Shown here piece by piece: positions 1-9,814 of a DNA stretch of 26,392 nt (positions within the stretch are counted from its first letter, which is position 1; each line of letters begins with the position of its first letter). This DNA comes from Azolla pinnata (Eukaryota > Streptophyta > Polypodiopsida > Salviniales > Salviniaceae). The notes beneath the pieces are model-generated. The model had not been told where the DNA came from. It ran no database searches and was given only the letters and a program-made list of their open reading frames with translations. The DNA lies in assembly GCA_037176905.1 (NCBI GenBank), contig JBBBWG010006524.1, positions 1-26,392 of the forward strand, in the 5' to 3' direction. The position numbers and the translations under genes are program-made.

Positions 1-261
1 GTGTTTGACCATGGATCATCTGTAAATTTGAATATCCTTAGATTCATCAAAGGGTTTTGATGACAAATCTCTTGGGTTATTGGAACATAAGATTTGGTTA
101 TCTATTTCAGTTTATTGGGGTTCAAATTCAGATTGTAATCCTCTCTTTCTCCTTAGGTAGTAGGATTTAAAGCTTAAACAAATTTGCATTAAAGGTGATT
201 CAGGGAAGAATACAAAATGATTTCAGGGCAACAGGAAGAGACCTTAGACCAAGAAGAAGTA

Positions 262-462
262 GATGGGAAATAATTGAACCCAACAGTTTGGGAAACAAAT
301 CAATGTGGTCAATTATGGCACATCTGGAGAGCGAGATGTAAACTAATTTTCACAGAATGCATAGAACATCCAATAGAAACTCTTATGTTAATTATAGATA
401 GAAATTGGAATATCGGAATCAGCAAAAAAAAGACGTTTACTATTTCATCATTCTTGAGATAG
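262..462 (+). pseudogene. LINE retrotransposon coding fragment (C-terminal type)
   Basis: A short open stretch translates to a peptide containing LWHIWRARCKLIF followed by a hydrophobic segment. That block resembles the region downstream of the reverse-transcriptase zinc knuckle in plant non-LTR retroelement proteins, where forms such as WHIWKARCKLIF are common. No other LINE domain is attached, there is no start context, and stops surround it, so I read it as a decayed fragment. The family match is from memory of the motif. It could instead be a chance open frame. A second and clearer LINE remnant lies 0.8 kb downstream. Confidence 0.4.
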
Positions 463-829
463 AAACATCTTCCGAATACATGAAAAGATACTCGAATTGT
501 ATGACAATATAAACCACCTCCTTGGCTTTTTGTTCTATCGAGACTAAATAGAAAGGTAACTAGTTTCTAGTATCCTTCTTTCTTTGGTAAGTAGCCAGTA
601 AATTGTATTGCCTGAATCAGAATGCAAGCCCATTTTTATAAGCATTTGGCATTATTCAATACTAGTGAAAGGATCTTTATTCCAAAGAAAAAGAAATCAT
701 TCATTTACATGCTTGCATAGATGATAAGTAACAAAATCATGTATGGTAATCGGGCGAAAATCATGACATTTAGTTCAACTTTAAACTTTTGTTTAGCCTC
801 TCTCTAATAACATGAACGGAGAAAACCAA
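463..829. other. Intergenic stretch with no recognised feature
   Basis: AT-rich sequence without a convincing open frame, repeat or RNA gene. Positions 1-261 are likewise unassigned. The first AAGTAGAGAG repeat units appear at about 830. Confidence 0.4.
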
Positions 830-1260
830 CCAAGTAGAGAGAGACAACACCCAATAAAATCACACTTAGTAGAGAAATAAATTGCACTAAGTAGAGAGAG
901 AAAGGATAAACGCACGGAAAAGAGAGGATGCTAATTAAGTGTACCAAATAGGGCTTACTAAGTAAAGAGAGATAGAGAAGCCTACCAAAATAGAGATAGA
1001 AATCTTGCCTACAAAATAGAGAGTGGTAGCAGCCTCATAAGTATAGAGCAATGTTGGGTAAGTAGAGAGAGAATGTGCCTTCTAAAGTAGGAAGAGATGC
1101 ATATTAAGTAGAGAGAGGAACGTGCGAAGCAGGGGAGAAAAGAGTCAGAAGCTTGCTAAGTAGAGAGAGATGCTCGCTAAGTAGAAAGAGATGTCGATTA
1201 AGTAGAGAATCTTGAAAAAGCCGAGAGGGATAGAAACCTATTATGTAGAGAGAGGAGTGT
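830..1260. repeat. Degenerate AAGTAGAGAGAG minisatellite, left part
   Basis: The core AAGTAGAGAGAG recurs at irregular spacing of roughly 25-45 bp, for example near 832, 887, 1059, 1108, 1157 and 1177, with point changes and unequal spacers. The same core forms the denser array at 2395-3120. The LINE remnant at 1275-2362 therefore appears to interrupt one ancestral array. There is no coding evidence here. Confidence 0.75.
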
Positions 1261-1274
1261 ATATGCTAAACATT

Positions 1275-2362
1275 TGGTTAAATCTTGACAAGATGCCCTA
1301 GGTTTTTTTTGGATTGGCTCCTCCTCCGAGTCGGCAACACTGTAATTGTACACAACAAGAATTACTTGTCTCTTCTCGATTGTTCTGTTGGTAAGGTAAA
1401 AGAGAAATTGAGGTCCCAATTTAGTAGGATTTATCGGTTGGGAGTACTGGCATTGGGAGATGTAGTTGACATAGATTCCCAACAATTTATTGAATTTGAA
1501 AATGTTAAACAATGCTCATGCATTTCCCTAAATTATACGTTCATTTGGGTGAAGTTGCGCAACATTCGGCTTGTCAGTGGATTTTTACCCTTGATAGTAA
1601 CAAATAATACTGTTTGAGTAGATTGGTGTTTAAAGGGTGGACCATGCTTGCTTTAGGTCTCTACAAATATATTATACCATTGTGCTATGAGTTCCTTATC
1701 CTGGCTTCCTGATACAGCAAAGAAAGAGTGGAATATATGTAAGTCAAATTCAGGATGGTGGAAAATCTTACAACGGAGTTAGAAATCCCAATCATCTTTT
1801 CATGCAAAGGTTTTCATTTGGAGAGTGATTATTGGGAGTTTCCCTTTAGGTTTGTTCAGCCGTATGCAAGCAAGATTTGAGAGAGTGGCAGATGCTTCTT
1901 TTGCACTATATTCTAGTGGAAGGTAGTACACATCGATTTATTCAGTGCCTTCTTGCATGTTCCATTTGGAAGTATCTGTCAGAGATTTGGCATGTGCTTT
2001 ACCAGCTCTTATTCGGTTCCTGCTCAACGGGTAGTTGCTCAATATGTTCAAAATGGTCCACATGATGAGAGTGAAGTTTATATTCCTGATTTTTTGCGTT
2101 ATTGGGGGTTGCAACGTATTTGGAATATGTGCAATGCTTTCTTGTTTGATGGTAGACAGTATGTTCAGGAGGTGTTCTGCTTTGTCATTTCCGGGTGTTG
2201 AGCAAATACGGGAACTGTTACCTCAAGTGCATCTTCTCTAGTGTTTTTCAGTCAGGGTTGTGGAGAATGTCCCTCTGATCTTAAAAGAGAGCATATTATT
2301 GATAATAGTGGTTTTGTCATGCAATCAATATAATTGTGCTCTTTACTGGAGGAAAAAAAAAA
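1275..2362 (+). mobile_element. Decayed LINE (non-LTR retrotransposon), RT linker and zf-RVT region
   Basis: Three frames carry successive parts of one plant LINE open reading frame. Positions 1285-1617 encode a linker-like block with RLGVLALGDVVDID and a following phenylalanine-rich stretch, similar to the segment after the reverse transcriptase domain. Next come SLSWLPDTAKKEWNI and, near 1800-1870, AKVFIWRVIIGSFPLGL. A zinc knuckle CFFC (1893-1904) then continues, one frame over, into STHRFIQC and a CSIWKYLSEIW tail (1930-1990). This restores the CxxC...H...C order of zf-RVT. A further piece near 2090-2200 carries RYWGLQRIWN. Frameshifts and stops (for example at 1618 and in the TAG after the knuckle) show it is dead. 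A short A-run at 2352-2361 may be the remains of the poly(A) tail. The upstream reverse-transcriptase core and endonuclease are absent, consistent with 5' truncation. Confidence 0.72.
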
Positions 2363-2394
2363 CAAAAGAAGGCAAGAGAAGTTTTGCTAATTAG

Positions 2395-3120
2395 CAGAGA
2401 GAGATAGAAGCACACTAAGTAGAGAGCAGTAGAAGGCAACTAAGTAGAGAGAGAGAGAGAGTTAGGAGCATGCTAAGCAGAGAGAGAGAGAGAGAATTAG
2501 GAGCATGCTAAGCAGAGAGAGAGAGAGAGAGAGTTAGGAGCATGCTAAGCAGAGAGAGAGAGAGAGAAGAGAGCCCGCTAAGTAGAGAGAGAAAGAGAGT
2601 TAGGAGCATGCTAAGTGGAGAGAGAAAGAGAGTTAGGAGCATGCTAAGTGGAGAGAGATAAGTGAGCCCACTAAGTAGAGAGAGAGAAGTGAGCCCACTA
2701 AGTAGAGAGAGAAAGAGAGTTAGGAGCCCATTAAGTAGAGAGAGAAGTGAGCCCAAGAGAAAAATGAGCCCACTAAGTAGAGAGAGAAGTGGACCCACTA
2801 AATAGAGAGAGAGAGAGGTTGAGAGAAATGAGCCCACTAAGTAGAGAGAGAAATATGCCCACTAAGTAGAGAGAGGTTGAGAGAAATGAGCCCACTAAGT
2901 AGAGAGAGAGAGGTTGAGAGAAATGAGCCCACTAAGTAGAGAGAGAGAGGTTGAGAGAAGTGGGCTCACTAAGTAGAGAGAGAGAGAGAAGTGGACTCAC
3001 TAAGTAGAGAGAGAGAGAAGTGGACTCACTAAGTAGAGAGAGAGAGAGATGTGGGCTCACTAAGTAGAGAGAAGAAAGCCCACAGAGAAGTGGCACCCTA
3101 AGTAGAGAGAGAAGGGCCCA
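2395..3120. repeat. Purine-rich minisatellite, AAGTAGAGAG monomers (block A)
   Basis: A tandem array whose units contain CTAAGTAGAGAGAGA followed by a variable GA-rich spacer and often GAGCCCA or GTGGGCTCA. Unit length wanders between about 25 and 45 bp because the (GA)n spacer varies. Nearly all bases on the + strand are purines apart from the CCCACTAA part of each unit. Long frames through it, such as a leucine/serine-rich frame on the - strand at 2508-2837, are by-products of the repeat. Confidence 0.9.
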
Positions 3121-3358
3121 CTAACTAGAGAGAGAAAGAGAGATCAGAGCCCACTTATTAGAGAGAGAGAGAGAAAGAGAGGGGAGGGCACTAATCATAG
3201 AGAGAAATAGAGAGAGGAGCCCACTAATTAGAGAGAGAAAGAGAGAGGAGCCCATTAATTAGAGAGAGAAAGAGAGAGAGGAGCCCACTAATTAGAGAGA
3301 GAGAGAGAGAGAAGCCCCTAATTAGAGAGAGAAAGAGAGAGAGATGAGGCCACTAATT

Positions 3359-3410
<52 letters not shown>

Positions 3411-3770
3411 GGCCACTAATTAGAGAGAGAAAGAGAGAGATGATGCCACTAATTAGAGAGAGAAAGAGAGAGATGAGGCCACTAATTAGAGAGAGAAAGA
3501 GAGAGAGATGAGGCCACTAATTAGAGAGAGAAAGAGAGAGAGATGAGGCCACAAATTAGAGAGAGAGAGAGAGAGAGAGAAGCTCCTAATTAGAGAGAGA
3601 AAGAGAGAGATGAGCCCCTAATTAGAGAGAGAAAGAGAGAGAGATGAGGCCACTAATTAGAGAGAGAAAGGCAGAGTGGAGCACACTAATTAGAGAGAGA
3701 AAGGCAGAGTGGAGCACACTAATTAGAGAGAGAAAGGCAGAGTGGAGCCCACTAATTAGAGAGAGAAGAT
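3121..3770. repeat. Purine-rich minisatellite, TAATTAGAGAG monomers (block B)
   Basis: From about 3121 the unit core switches from AAGTAGAGAG to TAATTAGAGAG, with CTAACTAGAG at 3121 as an intermediate. A typical unit is about 33 bp: GCCACTAATTAGAGAGAG, then AAAGAGAGAGATGAG. Positions 3369-3407 are an uninterrupted (AG)n run of 39 bp. Positions 3651-3749 are three almost identical 33-bp units carrying AAAGGCAGAGTGGAGC, with a fourth start at 3750. The array stops about 200 bp before the ARL1 start codon. GA runs of this kind are known binding sites for plant BBR/BPC (GAGA-binding) factors; a role here is inference. Confidence 0.9.
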
Positions 3771-3968
3771 CCCATAGAGAGAGGAGAGAGGAGAGAGGAG
3801 AGAGAATTCATATGAGTGTCTGTATTCATTCGCTTCTTCTTCTTCGTCTTCTTCTTCTTCTTCTTCTTCTTCTCCGTCTTCTCTCGCGTTCGATCATCGT
3901 CTGCTCCGTGGCGAAGGAAGGAAGGTACGCCAGGAAGGAAGGAAGGAAGGAAGGAAGGAAGGACGGGC
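3771..3968 (+). promoter_or_regulatory. ARL1 5' flank: TATA-less, CT-rich leader with two microsatellites
   Basis: No TATA box is evident. A (TTC/CTT)n tract at about 3834-3884 resembles the pyrimidine patch of plant TATA-less promoters and leaders. A (GGAA)n tract occupies about 3914-3962 and ends six bases before the start codon. Transcription probably starts in this stretch, but the exact site cannot be read. An out-of-frame ATG at 3812 opens a frame that overlaps the ARL1 start; it matters only if transcripts begin upstream of it. Confidence 0.5.
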
Positions 3969-6900
3969 ATGGGGATCTTCGTCTCTCGCCTCTTTGCTTC
4001 CCTGTTCGGGGAGAAAGAGGCTCGCATCCTCGTCTTGGGCCTCGACAACGCTGGCAAAACGACCATTCTCTGTATCCTTCGCACCCGCGGCGCTCTCGCT
4101 TTCCTCCCATCGTTTTCTTGTTATGCTTGTATACACGATCGCCTCCCTCACTCGCGCACGCGCACGCATACACGTAGATCTGGCCTGCTTCAGCTTCCAT
4201 TGATCGCTTTTTTTTGCGCTGATTCTCTTTTCTTCCCTTGACTTCGTGCTCCTCAGATCGGCTTCAAGTCGGAGAGGTTGTCTCGACCATACCAAGTAAG
4301 CTCTCGTTCTTCTTTTTCTCTTCTCTTTTCTGTATGTTTTGGAAGCCTACCTTCTTTTGGTTGTTTACGTAGATTTATAGATATAGATTCCGTTTTGTTG
4401 TGATTTTCAATTGTTAAGTTGTACGATTTATCCCCATTGATCTTTAGATCGTGCGACGGTTTCTGATGGGAATGTAGGATACAGGAGATAGATCAGAGAG
4501 AGATATACGTATGAATGGGTATGGCAATGTATTCTTCCGGGAATTAAGAAATACATGTCACCATAAATCTTTTGGAACAGAAGCCAAAATGCAAAAACTT
4601 GTTTTTTTGTTTAGTAGATCGGTGGATAATGTTCCAGCTGCTATGGCCTAGCTTGACTCCTTTAAAGAGTTACATATATACTCGTGCACATATCTATGTG
4701 TTTATATGTACAGATTTATGCGTGTACATGTATGATGGCCTCGATTTATTGCTTCGAGTGATTTTCATATATGTGTATATATGTCTGATGTATTTGTGTG
4801 TGTTCATGTTTACATATATGCCTGCATGCATTTATGTATATGTTTGCATATGCGTGTGCATATCTGTGTTTTATGTCTATAATATATGTTTGCATATGCG
4901 TGTGCATATCTGTGTTTTATTTCTATAATATATGTTTCTGCATGAGTAACGTATGTCTCCTTTGTTTCTTTTTGTTCTGCTATCTGTAGATAGATATCTT
5001 CTGGTTTTGAGTTTTTCGGTTGAATAGTAGGTATAAACTGTAGATTGGTATACAAATCTTTACTTTGATTTCTTAATAGAAATCTTATAATGTCCCAGTA
5101 GTTGAAGAGAGGTTCTTGACTATTTATGTTGGATTATTGTGTTGTATTAGTGTTGGACAATTACAAAATTAAGGAAAGTGCTATAATTTGTTAACAGATT
5201 ACCAATGCAGTGCTTTGGGTACGAAAAGATCCTTAAGCATAGATATCTGGAGCTCTTTCATATTGAATTAAAAAACAGAAGTTTCCTAAAATCTCAGTTT
5301 TTGTCAATAATCTGCATTCTTTGTATCTCCTAAGGCTATAAATAAATTAAATTCTGTAGAATGTGTAGCATTTCTTTGGCATGCTCACGATCCCTTGTTG
5401 GAGACGAGGTGATGTGTGAGGTGTTTTGATTTTAGTGGATTTCCTTTTAGACTCTCTTAGGTGGATTGTTGGAGATGAGGTGATGTATAGTTTTTCCGAT
5501 TTTAGTGGATTCCTGTACTGGAACAGGCAGGGAAACAAGGCAATAATTTTGAAATTAGTTATTATGAACGATCACATGCTAAGTGCAATAACAAAATGAA
5601 TTTGAAAGATTGTTAGAAGGGTGTTGAAATTTCTTCCTTACAATGTTGAAATCTCCTTTTAGCCTTTTTAGCCTCTCGTCTGGGGATTTGGGAATGATTG
5701 TGGCCTTATTATTGGCCATTCCATCATTATGTAACAAGCAATATACAGTAGACATATATATGCCCCTAGCATCTGATGTGTCTCAATGGAAGATTTTTTA
5801 ATTCACTGCATCCAGTCATATCCAAGGCCCAACTAATCTTGCATTGTGGAGGTTACCATGGCTTCTTGAGGCATGGCGAAACAATCCCCAAGGCAGCCTC
5901 ATTGCAGTACTATTATGTTCATGTCACACTCTAGCTCTTTGTTTTTTCTTTTCTGCGAACAGCATGAGGTGCATTATGCCATTTAGTTTGTCCTATGTGT
6001 TACCTTGGATATGGTTTACTTAGCCACGATTTCATGCTTATTTGGCATGCAGTATTTTCAAACTTGTTACACAATATGATTAAATTTTCAAGAAATTAAA
6101 ATTTAATTAACATGGTCAGGTATTATATTGATAGTTACAATGAAGAAAAAGAAAGCGAAGGTAAAATAAGAAGAGGTAAGAAAAACATTTAGTGAGAAAA
6201 AAGATGTTAGGGTTTAGGAGGAACTTATAAGTAATATGAGGCTTGACAGTTTAGCTCCAGGAAAAACAGCCTAAAGAGGTTACACTTCAAGGAAGATCAT
6301 GATTTGAAGGTCATGACAATTCCAGGTGGAACGTAGTTAATGGACTATTTTTATAGTTTCAATGCATGTTTGATCCTTTTTATGAACGATACAGTGAATC
6401 ATCCATAAAGATCATAAATCGGGGAGAACCTTGTTTATTTTAGTTCACATCAGGTAGTAGGTAGTTAATAGGCTATTTCTATAGTTCAAACACACGTGGA
6501 TGGTACAATAAATACAGTAACCAAACCATCTGAACTTGCCTTATTCTGCTACCCTTTTCGTTATAGGTTGCACAAGCTTTATGAAAAAACATCTTAATAA
6601 TTCATAATAGTTAATAAATTTCTTCATTATTCCAGCCATTGGGTTCAATGTGGAAACTGTTCAGTACAACAACATTAAATTCCAAGTTTGGGATCTTGGT
6701 AATCTTTCACTTTCATTCTCTTTTAAAGAATTTGAACTCTTTGAAGATTTCAGTCTGACATCTTATCATTTCTTCTTCTTTTCCCTTCTCTTTTATAGGG
6801 GGACAGACGAGCATCAGGTGAATGATTTATCGTCCATGTACTCATATATATGTACAATTTCTGATCTAATGGGAATTTTTTCAATGATAGCTTGCTTGAT

Positions 6901-8298
6901 TCTATGTTGTTATCTTTGACGACAAGCTGTTTCTTAAAGCATGTTCTTTTTTTTACAGGCCATATTGGCGCTGTTATTTTCCAAATACACAAGCTGTGAT
7001 CTATGTCATAGATTCAAGTGATACTGAAAGGCTATCTACTGCAAGAGATGAGTTCCATGCAATCTTGGAGGTGAAAGCCATCTAATATTGAAAATAACTG
7101 ATATCATAATACAGGGTAAATAGCTTATTACATATTGAATATAAAATGATAAAAAATTTTGGAGTTTTATGAAGTTTATATAGCAAAATATTCTCTTTAT
7201 TCATGAGAATACCGTGTAGTTTTCCAAGCCATTAGCCATGCATAACAAAAGCAGATGAGAAACTTCCTGATGACATTGATGCACGAGGTCACTCAATAGT
7301 AGGGAATCAGTTGACTTATAGCTATACACAAATAAAGAAAGATATGTGAATTAGACTTATGTATTTGAGTAGTTTACATGCAAGAATAAATGGTGGAAAT
7401 AAAAGAACCGATTCAGTTGCTCTGGACTAAGTTAAAGGTTTTGTGAATAGTTATATTCATAGACTATATCAAAACTAGAGGGTTCATTGGTTCAGCTTTG
7501 TTACTGCAGGAAGAGGAACTGAAAGATGCTGTTGTGCTTATATATGCTAACAAACAGGTAGGTCTTGGTTTTGGTTTTCTATGATGCATGCAGTCTGTTT
7601 TCTGCATTTTGTCTATGCACAATCTGGTTTGGCTCAAACCAATTAAGGAAAATCTTAGCCTAAACAGTTGATAAAATTCAAACTTAAATGCTTTGTAAAG
7701 AGTTTGGCTCAAACCAGTTCAGTCTAGCGTTACATATATATGTTCGTAAATTTATAGTCAATGACTCAACGTATTTAAATATATAGTGGAAACAACTAAG
7801 TCGATTTGGAGCAATCCTGAACTGGAATTGACTGCTTAAATCCCAATTGACGCGGGGAAACTCAAAGTTGAAATAAACATGTAATTTTGACTAGGAGACG
7901 TTCTAAGTTTTCAAAAATTACTGTTAGGCCCATTGAGTTGTACTATCTGCTTTTTTTTACTGTACAATAAAGTTGTGGATAATCAACAGGTTCTCTATTA
8001 AACATGGATAGTTATGGCTCTTTATAATCATGGAATTTCTTTACAGGATCTTCCAGGGGCATTAGATGATGCTGCTATTTCTGAATCTCTTAATTTGCAT
8101 AAGATAAAAAACCGACAATGGGCCATCTTCAAAACTTCAGCAATAAAGGGTGAAGGGATATTTGAAGGCTTGGACTGGTACTGTCCTGATTTCAATGAAT
8201 TCTATACTGTTCATGCATAAAAGAAGTGTTTCTGTAACATAGATTTTTATGTTGATCATCACAGGCTCAGCAACACACTGAAGGGTCGGGCCCGATGA
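3969..8298 (+). CDS. ARL1: ADP-ribosylation factor-like GTPase ARL1 (plant ARF3/ARLB type), complete
   Basis: Small Arf-family GTPase that, when GTP-bound, recruits GRIP-domain golgins to the trans-Golgi network. Exons: 3969-4071, 4257-4295, 6636-6698, 6799-6817, 6959-7070, 7510-7557, 8047-8177, 8265-8298. All introns are GT-AG, and the joins give 549 nt and 182 residues, the same length as I recall for Arabidopsis ARL1. Visible motifs: Gly2 for N-myristoylation (MGIF), P-loop GLDNAGKT at 24-31, switch I STIPTIGFN with Thr48, WDLGGQ at 66-71, NKQD at 126-129 and SAIKGEG near 159-165. The start is fixed by the family N-terminus. The end follows from splicing inside the Trp172 codon to a final 34-nt exon giving [10 protein letters not shown]; without that splice the frame closes at 8220. 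Exon 4 is only 19 nt. Intron 2 is the longest (2340 bp). Confidence 0.96.
4660..4937. repeat. TATG-rich simple sequence with a 46-bp tandem duplication (ARL1 intron 2)
   Basis: An alternating purine/pyrimidine tract rich in CATATATG and TGTGCATAT. Positions 4837-4882 and 4883-4928 are two 46-bp copies starting TATATGTTTGCATATGCG, nearly identical, with the start of a third copy at 4929. It lies inside ARL1 intron 2. Open frames across it are not coding. Confidence 0.85.
5395..5520. repeat. Imperfect 71-bp direct duplication in ARL1 intron 2
   Basis: TTGTTGGAGACGAGGTGATG at 5395 recurs as TTGTTGGAGATGAGGTGATG at 5466. Each copy is followed by a T-rich stretch and GATTTTAGTGGATT. This is a local tandem duplication with several point differences. 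Confidence 0.8.
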
Positions 8299-8943
8299 TG
8301 TCAGTGTTAAACGAAACAGTGTGTTGTATAAGCCCTTATACCCAAATCCTGAAGCTGTAATTTTATATCCTACCTGGAAGTTTATTCTTGACCTAGGGTT
8401 ACGGCATATGATATCTTGACATATGGAAAAGCTTTGGGGATTTTCATCCTAGTGAAGCTCCCCATCCTTAACCTTGCGCCATGCGGCTGGGGTTGCATTG
8501 TTGGCAGATCCCAAACAACTTTCTCTCCCTAAGATAAACCTGAGTTTGTATTCGAGTTTCTTTCTTGTTAATGGTCAGTGATGCAATTTTTGAGGATGCA
8601 GTATTCGAAATCGCTGAAAATGTGAAATCGATGTGCCAAATGTATCGCTTACTCTATAGATGTGATTTCAATTGGGTTTTTGCCAATGGTTGTGTAGGTT
8701 TCTTAGCTGGTTCTATCAAATCGGCTCTGAATCTTTCATTAAATTCTTTGCAATTTCAAAAGTGTGTTATTAAAAACCAACGTTCCCTGTCATCTAACCC
8801 CAGCTCCTCCATGGAGCAATGCTCAAATTATCGTCAATCAAAGGGACTAGTTGAGCTCAGCAGTCTGTGCAGAGAAAACTTTCAGGGCTAAGATCTGTGC
8901 GACATATGATCAGATCGGCTTCACTTCCTTCACCAAATAGTGC
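8299..8943 (+). other. ARL1 3' UTR and downstream flank
   Basis: This follows the ARL1 stop codon. No canonical AATAAA was found nearby, so the poly(A) site cannot be placed. An open frame at 8565-8891 has no recognisable domain and no homology I know of, and I do not call it a gene. Confidence 0.4.
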
Positions 8944-9275
8944 AGGATGTAATGGAACCCTTAAACCCTAACCCTAAACCTTAAATCCTAGTACAGAATG
9001 TCATGGTGTCGTTAACCCCCATCCACAATCCCTTAAACCTAAATCGTAGTCCACAGTGTAGTGGACCCATAAAGCAGTAAACCCTAAATTATAGTCCACA
9101 ATCAAGTGGGGTCCTTAAACTCTAAACGTGAAATCCCATTCCAAAATGTGGTGGAACCCTAAACCCCTAAACCCTAAATCCTAAAACTTAATTCACGAGT
9201 GAAATCCCAGTCCAAAATGTGGTGGAACCCTAAACCCCTAATCCTTAAATCCTAAATCTTAATTCACGATATTAT
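8944..9275. repeat. Interstitial telomere-like minisatellite between ARL1 and the esterase gene
   Basis: Multiple CCCTAAA/CCTTAAA motifs of the plant telomere type occur from about 8957. Two well-preserved 71-bp units lie at 9128-9198 and 9199-9269; both begin GTGAAATCCCA, contain AATGTGGTGGAACCCTAAAC, and end TTAATTCACGA. Upstream, more diverged copies share AGTCCACA...GTGGACCC and AAACCCTAAAT. It sits between the 3' ends of two convergent genes. Confidence 0.85.
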
Positions 9276-9814
9276 CATCTTAGGGATCAAGCCCTTGTAT
9301 CTCTCTACTGCCTTCGATCTGAGATTTTCATCCAAAAGAGACATGTGCTAGATTATCCAATAAAATGGTGATATATAATAGAATTATGTTTTTTCTTAAT
9401 GGAAATCTTATATTAGATTTTGCTAGCTAATCCACAGTAATAATATTTTTACTAGACTTTAATTTCGAAAATATGGATAACTTATTATATGCATATCTGA
9501 TTGTCAGTTAAGAAAATATTGAGAGATGGTGGGAAAGGATCATATATACAAGATTGTTAGAAATGGACATAATGCATACAAGATACTTCATGAAGTTCTA
9601 ACAACTGATTGGAGATGAACACGCATACAAGACTCAAATCAAGCTGGGATGGGACAATCTTATTGCAATATTGTTGGTTTAAAAGAAGATTAAATGACAT
9701 CAATTAATGAATATGCATTTAAGTGTTTGAGAGCTGACTGGAGACACAATCTTATTACTGTCATTGTGGTTTGTTTAGGCAAGAACCGAAATGACATAGA
9801 TTAACAAAATTCAA
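9276..9814. other. Convergent intergenic region with esterase 3' UTR
   Basis: AT-rich sequence. On the - strand it begins with the 3' UTR of the esterase gene. No AATAAA was seen; AATAAG-type signals near 9753 and 9661 are possible substitutes. No gene was recognised. Confidence 0.4.

Noticed and set aside
2508-2837. Leucine-rich open frame on the - strand
   Set aside because: It is a frame through the GA/TC minisatellite, with repeat-derived composition and no domain.
3644-4241. Overlapping long open frames on both strands around the ARL1 start
   Set aside because: They come from minisatellite and microsatellite sequence plus exon 1 and intron 1. Only the frame from 3969 carries the Arf-family N-terminus.
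7625-7716. Near-palindrome TGGTTTGGCTCAAACCA and a second partial copy 77 bp away in ARL1 intron 6, as a relative of the hAT element
   Set aside because: It shares the GGTTTGG/CAAACC flavour of the hAT MITE, but no matching ends or target duplication could be found.
8014-8220. ARL1 last exon ending at the 8220 stop
   Set aside because: The tail after GLDW does not match the family. A GT-AG splice at 8177/8265 restores LSNTLK. Kept only as a possible retained-intron isoform.
8565-8891. 108-codon open frame downstream of ARL1
   Set aside because: No recognisable domain, biased composition not seen, and no splice or homology support.
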